From Nitrospirota bacterium (GTDB taxonomy: Bacteria; Nitrospirota; Thermodesulfovibrionia; SZUA-242): DNA of 39,654 nt. The translations under genes were made by a program, and so were the position numbers. The notes beneath the pieces are model-generated. The model was not told the DNA's origin. It searched no databases and saw nothing but the letters and a program-made list of their open reading frames with translations. Positions 35,237 to 39,654 of this stretch are shown here, in pieces. Position 1 is the stretch's first letter. Every line of letters starts with the position of its first letter. Location of the stretch: assembly GCA_027021335.1 (NCBI GenBank), contig JALUUO010000065.1:1-39654 (forward strand), given 5' to 3'.

Positions 35237-35986
35237 ATGTCTGAAGAAAACTGTAATAAGTCTGAAGCCGGCGCTCCTGCCTGGATGGCGACCTTTGGAG
35301 ATCTGATGTCGCTGCTGCTGACATTTTTCATACTTCTTCTGTCATTTGCCGAGATGGATATAGTCAAATTCAGGGATGCCATGGGTTCAATCCAGAAGGA
35401 GCTTGGCGTTTTCAAAACAGGCCCAGGAATGTTTAAGCCATCAACAACTCCTTCGGTGATCGATACACCGCTAAAACCTTCCTTGCCGCAACCAAAAAGA
35501 ATCAAGGAAACTATCAAGGAAGAAGGTAAAATTAAATCTGAAATCGAAGAAAAGCTGAAAACTCTCATTCAAAAAAAGGGGCTTGAAAAAGATGTGAGTG
35601 TCGAAAAAAACGCAAGAGGCGTGGTGGTACGAGTCAGGGGCAGACTGTTTTTCAATCCTGGAACAGCTGACATAAAAGATGGAATTGCGCCTCTTTTAAA
35701 CGAACTAGGAGAAGTTATGAAAGAGTTTCCTTACAATATGTCGATAGAAGGACACACCGACAACGTTCCCATAAGAAGCAGAAGATTTTCTTCAAACTGG
35801 GAACTTTCAGCCGCCAGAGCGTATTCAGCTCTCAAATACCTGAATGAAAACAAGAATATTGACACAAGCAGGCTCAGTATTGCCGGGTTCTCTGATACAA
35901 GGCCTCTGACCTCTAATGATACGCCGGATGGCAGGGCTAAAAACCGAAGAGTTGAGTTCGTTTTTTATAAGCAGGATGAGAGATGA
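35237..35986 (+). CDS. motB: MotB-family stator protein with OmpA-like peptidoglycan-binding domain
   Basis: The 249-residue protein has the short N-terminal cytoplasmic tail, the segment WMATFGDLMSLLLTFFILLL with the ion-binding Asp22, a linker and plug region, and a C-terminal OmpA domain (MSIEGHTDNVPI, SNWELSAARAYSALKYL, DGRAKNRRVEFVF). It anchors the MotA/MotB stator to peptidoglycan. It follows motA directly. Confidence 0.96.
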   Translation: MSEENCNKSEAGAPAWMATFGDLMSLLLTFFILLLSFAEMDIVKFRDAMGSIQKELGVFKTGPGMFKPSTTPSVIDTPLKPSLPQPKRIKETIKEEGKIKSEIEEKLKTLIQKKGLEKDVSVEKNARGVVVRVRGRLFFNPGTADIKDGIAPLLNELGEVMKEFPYNMSIEGHTDNVPIRSRRFSSNWELSAARAYSALKYLNENKNIDTSRLSIAGFSDTRPLTSNDTPDGRAKNRRVEFVFYKQDER

Positions 35987-36066
35987 CAGATCATATGGTT
36001 GGGTGTAGGGCCTAAGGCTCCATGCATCTGACTAAGGCTCAAAAAACACCTTAAGTGTAACCTTGC

Positions 36067-37242
36067 TCAACCCTGCAAGTTATTCCATTGCCTGATAAAT
36101 TCACCGTAGTCCACAGGCATAGATTCGTTGAAGGCTTTCTGAAACGAACTGCCGCTTTTCATAGATTCCAGTATATACTTAATTCTGTCAATACCGTATC
36201 TTTCAATCAGGAAAGACACAGCGGAAAAACTTACAGAATAGGCAACTTGTGCCTGTGCAGCATTCAAAGCCATGAAAGAACCCTCAAGACTTCTAAGATC
36301 GGTCACAAGGCGCACCTGTGGAGCCGGTCTCCTTCCCTCCAGGTACATAGCCAGCCCCTCATTCAACCAAGTGGGACATTGTTTTGTAAAGCTGTGCACT
36401 ACAGCATGAACATACTCATGCGTAAGTACATGCTCAAGCCTGGGGTCGTCTTCATCCAGGTCCTTAATCGGCAGACGGATCTTACCGTCATATAATCCAC
36501 CGGTCCAGCCTGGTCCCAGGGTCACCTCTCTGAAAGACCGCTCTGAGTATAAGATTACGGATACGGACCTGTCCGGATAAAGGCGAAGCTCGGTTCCCAC
36601 CCTTCTATAAGCATCGTCCAGCAAGCTTAGAACAGTATATCCCAACCCCCTGTAGTTAATGCTGTCATAGTAGACATCGAAGTGGTCGGAGCTCTCAAGT
36701 ATAAAACCATCCTGGGCAGAGTTTTCACGAAGAATTTTATCGTATAATTGCTTCATGTACCGGTCATCAGGCTCTAACTTGATGTATTTTTTAATCACAT
36801 CCAAAGCGCTCTCAAGCTCCTCAGCCTTGTATAAAGCAAGACCGAGAGTTTTTAGAGTCTCAGTATCGTCTGGTGAAAGTCGTCGTGCCTTCTTTAGATA
36901 AAACAATGCCATACGATTACTACCTACCGGTTGATCCGCCATATAATTGGCGCGACCGAGTTCACGAACAACGTTTAGGTCATCCGGGTATTCGCTATAA
37001 AGCTGCTTGAGGATAGGTATAGCCGCAACATAATCAGCAGCCTGCAGATAGGCCTTAGCTTCCGACGCCAGAGCTGTGTAACGCTCATCGGTTTCTTTTA
37101 GAGTAAAATCTTTAGGGGCTCGGGCGTTCTGTTTCGAGAAAGTCAATCCGTCTTGCTGCTTCTTTGGTAACGTAATAAGCGGAAGATCATGTTCTGTTTT
37201 GAAATCAGGAGGTTCTGGTTCTACAGCATCAAAACCCGGCAT
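36067..37242 (-). CDS. TPR + peptidase-MA-like zincin, membrane-anchored
   Basis: The protein has a TPR region (from about residue 50 to 170, DYVAAIPILKQLYSEYPDD, MALFYLKKARRLSPDDTETLKTLG, LDVIKKYIKLEPDD) followed by a peptidase-MA-like zincin with HEYVHAVVH and WLNEGLAMYLEG. The first in-frame ATG is 37242, but the frame continues upstream to 37401 and encodes KQQKQIYCRITILIALF, a perfect membrane anchor. No ATG, GTG or TTG is available there; a CTG at 37389 follows an AAGG site by 7 bases. The true N-terminus is probably 37389. The zincin would then face the periplasm. It follows the small TPR gene. Confidence 0.85.
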   Translation of the reverse strand: MPGFDAVEPEPPDFKTEHDLPLITLPKKQQDGLTFSKQNARAPKDFTLKETDERYTALASEAKAYLQAADYVAAIPILKQLYSEYPDDLNVVRELGRANYMADQPVGSNRMALFYLKKARRLSPDDTETLKTLGLALYKAEELESALDVIKKYIKLEPDDRYMKQLYDKILRENSAQDGFILESSDHFDVYYDSINYRGLGYTVLSLLDDAYRRVGTELRLYPDRSVSVILYSERSFREVTLGPGWTGGLYDGKIRLPIKDLDEDDPRLEHVLTHEYVHAVVHSFTKQCPTWLNEGLAMYLEGRRPAPQVRLVTDLRSLEGSFMALNAAQAQVAYSVSFSAVSFLIERYGIDRIKYILESMKSGSSFQKAFNESMPVDYGEFIRQWNNLQG

Positions 37243-37417
37243 TAAAGTGTCAGAGCCCTTGAACTCTGTAAGATCACCTATCGGCCTGACGGATTTATCT
37301 GGAATGAGCAGATAGACGTTTAACGAGATAGCCGCAAAAAGAGCGATTAGAATAGTGATTCTGCAATAAATCTGTTTTTGCTGCTTCAGGGTTAAACCTT
37401 ATGGACTTGCGCAAGAT

Positions 37418-37720
37418 CTACTTAGAATCATCCAGTGAAGGAACCTCAGCCGGAAGTATAGGTGTAAAAGACGGATCTATTAGGTAGCTGCTACGAAAAT
37501 ACATCATTGCCTTATCCATCATGCCCTTTTCATAATAGGCATAGCCTAGATAATATAGCCCCTGTGTATCAACCGGGTTTTCATCCACGTACGTCTCGAG
37601 TTCTGCGATCGCAGCGTCCATGTCACCTTTATTATAAAAGTTTATTGCTGTCTCCAAAGATGCAGCTCCGGCAAAACATGGAATAAAGATAGTCAAGAAA
37701 AGCAAAAGAATAACTCTCAT
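37418..37720 (-). CDS. Small periplasmic TPR protein
   Basis: The 100-residue protein has a signal peptide (to about residue 19, CFAGAAS) and two TPR motifs, LETAINFYNKGDMDAAIAEL and QGLYYLGYAYYEKGMMDKAM. A GGAGG site precedes the ATG. It lies just upstream of the TPR/zincin gene and its stop is 28 bp from the probable CTG start of that gene, so they may work together. TPRs bind peptides or proteins; the partner is unknown. Confidence 0.85.
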   Translation of the reverse strand: MRVILLLFLTIFIPCFAGAASLETAINFYNKGDMDAAIAELETYVDENPVDTQGLYYLGYAYYEKGMMDKAMMYFRSSYLIDPSFTPILPAEVPSLDDSK

Positions 37721-37879
37721 AGCAAAACCTCCTATAAATTTTACAACTTTACCTGAATTGTATCTAAAAAAACAGTTTTTTACAAGACATCATGAAGCCG
37801 CATGTATTTCCAAACTTTATTATTTAAGCTGTTTAAAAAACATTTAAAAACAATCGAAAAGTTATTTAAGCAACTTATC

Positions 37880-38503
37880 TCACTCAGTAGAGACAATATG
37901 CTTGCCAACCACTATACCACCGATAAAAGTACTCATAACAAATGTAGCCAAAATAACATAAACAAACCTGCTGGATAACCTGTTTATTTTCTGCACATTG
38001 AAGGCAAACGTTTTATAAGTGGCCTTGTAATAAAGCTCTGTAAGCTGATTCAGCTTACCGGCAGTATCATTCAGCGAAGCAACAGTATCCCTGATATCTT
38101 CCAGTGAACTGCCATTTACAGATGCATGAGCCGCCAAAACTGCTTTTTCCATATACTTTTCGAACAGGTGTTCTATTGTTTCAAGCTTTTTATCCGCTGT
38201 AATACGTTTCAGAAGGCGCAAGTTTTTTCTGACCCTCTCCGCTGTTACAATCCCCTGAGCAATGAAGTCTTCATCCGACTCGGAGACCGCCGTTAAAAGG
38301 TGTTCTCTTGTTTGGCGCATCGAATCAATAAGTTGACTTGTCAGGTTAAGAGCCGGATATATTTTGTCCTGAAGATCACTTGAGCAGGTCCGTATCTGCC
38401 GACCGCTGAATACAGAGTAACCCATGGGAGCAGCAAACATGAAAAGGATCAACATGAAACCGCAGAGAGATTTTGTCCGAATACCCATTACTCCAAATAT
38501 CAA
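37880..38503 (-). CDS. Two-TM sensor-like protein with periplasmic four-helix domain, no output domain
   Basis: The protein has an N-terminal membrane segment (about residues 10-30), a helical periplasmic region of about 140 residues (LINLTSQLIDSMRQTREHLLTAVSESDEDF, NRLSSRFVYV) and a second segment near the end, followed by only a few residues. This is the layout of a chemoreceptor or histidine kinase sensor module without its signalling part. I place the start at TTG 38503 because AAGGGTGAAGG lies 6 bases upstream; the ATG at 38488 has only a 2-base spacing to its nearest site. It follows the phosphate-binding-like protein gene. A truncated gene or a free sensory partner are both possible. 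Confidence 0.75.
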   Translation of the reverse strand: MIFGVMGIRTKSLCGFMLILFMFAAPMGYSVFSGRQIRTCSSDLQDKIYPALNLTSQLIDSMRQTREHLLTAVSESDEDFIAQGIVTAERVRKNLRLLKRITADKKLETIEHLFEKYMEKAVLAAHASVNGSSLEDIRDTVASLNDTAGKLNQLTELYYKATYKTFAFNVQKINRLSSRFVYVILATFVMSTFIGGIVVGKHIVSTE

Positions 38504-38587
38504 ATATAAACCTTCACCCTTTATAAAAGCCAAGTTACACGGTTTTACCGCTAAACTTGGTTTAAAAACGCCAGAAACATAGACATG

Positions 38588-39091
38588 TCAGTTAGAGATA
38601 TCTTCAATAGACAACACTTTTACAGAATCATCCACTTCTTTTATATCAATATATCCAATAGCATTTTTATTGTACCTGACAAAATCCAGCACATCACCGG
38701 AAGAAGACAGCACTCTTGGCGGTTGCCCTTTACCGGAAAGCGCCTGTTTCAGATAAAACTTATCCATTCGAGAGGCGCTTTTGGCCAGAATAATATATGA
38801 AAATTTTTTTCGTATGGGATCTCTCTTTTTGAGATTAACCGCCTCTATTTTCTTCCCTGTGGGCCAAGTGTTTTTTTTAAGCTTGTAAATATTTTTAAGA
38901 TCTTTGCTGCTTATAGTGGATACAGGGTTTTCAGGGTTTACTATAATTGCTATTTCTGAAAAGTTTTTTGATTTTTTTTCTACAGATATACCTGCAAAAG
39001 CTCCTGCAAAGTTTTTAGTAAATGAGAGGCCTTCAAGCAGGATTAACAACAGAAGGGCGATACTTAATACCGGAACTCGCCTTAAATTCAT
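38588..39091 (-). CDS. PstS-like periplasmic substrate-binding protein
   Basis: From ATG 39091 the protein has 167 residues, with a signal peptide followed by a PBP-like domain: SEIAIIVNPENPVSTISSKDLKNIY, KKIEAVNLKKRDPIRKKF, DKFYLKQALSGKGQPP and NKNAIGYIDIKEVD. These are typical of small phosphate-binding-like proteins. I chose 39091 because AAAGGAGGG precedes it and because the signal peptide begins there. It is about half the size of PstS, as in the short PBP family found with sensors. It follows the porin gene by 13 bp. The ligand is inferred from family resemblance only. Confidence 0.85.
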   Translation of the reverse strand: MNLRRVPVLSIALLLLILLEGLSFTKNFAGAFAGISVEKKSKNFSEIAIIVNPENPVSTISSKDLKNIYKLKKNTWPTGKKIEAVNLKKRDPIRKKFSYIILAKSASRMDKFYLKQALSGKGQPPRVLSSSGDVLDFVRYNKNAIGYIDIKEVDDSVKVLSIEDISN

Positions 39092-39104
39092 ATTCAGCCC
39101 TCCT

Positions 39105-39654
39105 TTAAAATACAAACGATACAGATGCACGAAACATGTGAGTCTTATCTGTATCACTTGGCAATGATATATCATCCGGCTTAGAGAGCACGTGATAATC
39201 GTACTCACCCTTCAAGATAATATTATCGGTAAAATCATAACCTGTCCCGATAGACCACTTAGTTGCACCGTTTTCATATATCATATAGTCTTTGTCCCTG
39301 AAGTAATCATATGCGATAAAGGGAGAGAACTTTTTACTGATATAAACTAATCTGACATAATACGAATACTTGCTTTTTCTGTATTCATACTCACTATACG
39401 CATACTCGGACAAAAGATTTAATCTATCGAAAATTGTAATATCCAGATCGGCTCCATACAGGTTGTTTCTCCCTTTATAGTTCGAATCGTCAACCGTAAG
39501 ATAAGACACCCCAAACTTTAGACTATCGTTCAAAACAGTCAACCTTATCCTGCCTCCAAGCAGCTTATCCTTGTTTTTGTCTATACCATCCTCACCCCTT
39601 TGCCCATTCCCGACATATAGGCTGTAGTCAAGCTCCGCCTTTTTCCCCAGGTAT
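39105..39654 (-). CDS. Outer-membrane porin-like beta-barrel (partial, 5' end beyond window)
   Basis: The frame is open to the window edge and lacks its start. The visible 182 residues alternate between polar and aromatic residues in repeated strands (LYVGNGQRGEDGIDK loop, LLSEYAYSEYEY, FSPFIAYDYFRDKDYMIYE, TDNIILKGEYDY) and end MFRASVSFVF, a C-terminal strand with terminal Phe recognised by BAM. It is a porin-type outer-membrane protein. It is the upstream gene of an operon with the phosphate-binding-like protein and the sensor-like protein, so it may import the same ligand. Confidence 0.88.
   Translation of the reverse strand, partial: YLGKKAELDYSLYVGNGQRGEDGIDKNKDKLLGGRIRLTVLNDSLKFGVSYLTVDDSNYKGRNNLYGADLDITIFDRLNLLSEYAYSEYEYRKSKYSYYVRLVYISKKFSPFIAYDYFRDKDYMIYENGATKWSIGTGYDFTDNIILKGEYDYHVLSKPDDISLPSDTDKTHMFRASVSFVF

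Overview
The window looks like a chromosomal segment of a Gram-negative, probably anaerobic or microaerophilic bacterium. It carries outer-membrane barrels, a type VI secretion (T6SS) spike locus, c-type cytochromes, sigma-54 control, flagellar stator genes and a likely selenoprotein. This mix, with DUF2169/DUF4150 T6SS adaptors, a DUF3015 protein and a dual-CxxC small selenoprotein, fits Desulfobacterota-like lineages best. That placement is inference from gene content, not a phylogenetic result.

Region 1 (about 0.3-10.7 kb, all minus strand) is a T6SS auxiliary cluster. In transcription order it runs clpV, hcp, vgrG, DUF6484 protein, DUF2169 adaptor, a ketoacyl-synthase-like protein lacking the usual cysteine, a PAAR-like/GHH nuclease effector, and a propeller-like protein that may be its immunity factor. 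The sheath, baseplate and membrane-complex genes are absent, so the core apparatus must lie elsewhere. A good sigma-54 promoter with upstream palindromes precedes hcp, and a strong hairpin separates hcp from vgrG.

Region 2 (10.7-11.3 kb) is a scar: a 5' fragment of a flavoprotein gene, an IS1-like terminal sequence and five 11-bp tandem repeats just before a plus-strand di-heme cytochrome c peroxidase gene.

Region 3 (12.3-20.9 kb, minus strand) is envelope polysaccharide and histidine synthesis: hisC-hisB, a PAP2 phosphatase, a polyprenyl-phosphate glycosyltransferase, then UDP-galactopyranose mutase, two tandemly duplicated GlfT2-like glycosyltransferases and an O-antigen ligase/polymerase. 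Together the last four suggest a galactofuranose-containing glycan. Between the two halves lies a 55-codon gene with an in-frame TGA followed by an 8-bp hairpin with a G-U loop. I read it as a dual-CxxC selenoprotein that ordinary ORF calling misses.

Region 4 (20.9-27.4 kb) holds tRNA-Leu(GAG) with its own promoter, a ClC channel, a YfcE-like phosphoesterase, a zincin/TolB-propeller/outer-membrane-barrel protein and rmuC.

Region 5 (27.7-36 kb, plus strand) holds a DUF3015 protein, a DUF4105 (Lnb-like) protein whose signal peptide is out of frame across a T10 tract, an alpha/beta hydrolase, pyruvate phosphate dikinase with a clear terminator, a small di-heme cytochrome and motA-motB.

Region 6 (36-39.65 kb, minus strand) holds a membrane-anchored TPR/peptidase-MA protein, a small TPR protein, and an operon of a partial outer-membrane porin (cut by the window edge), a phosphate-binding-like periplasmic protein and a sensor-like membrane protein without an output domain.
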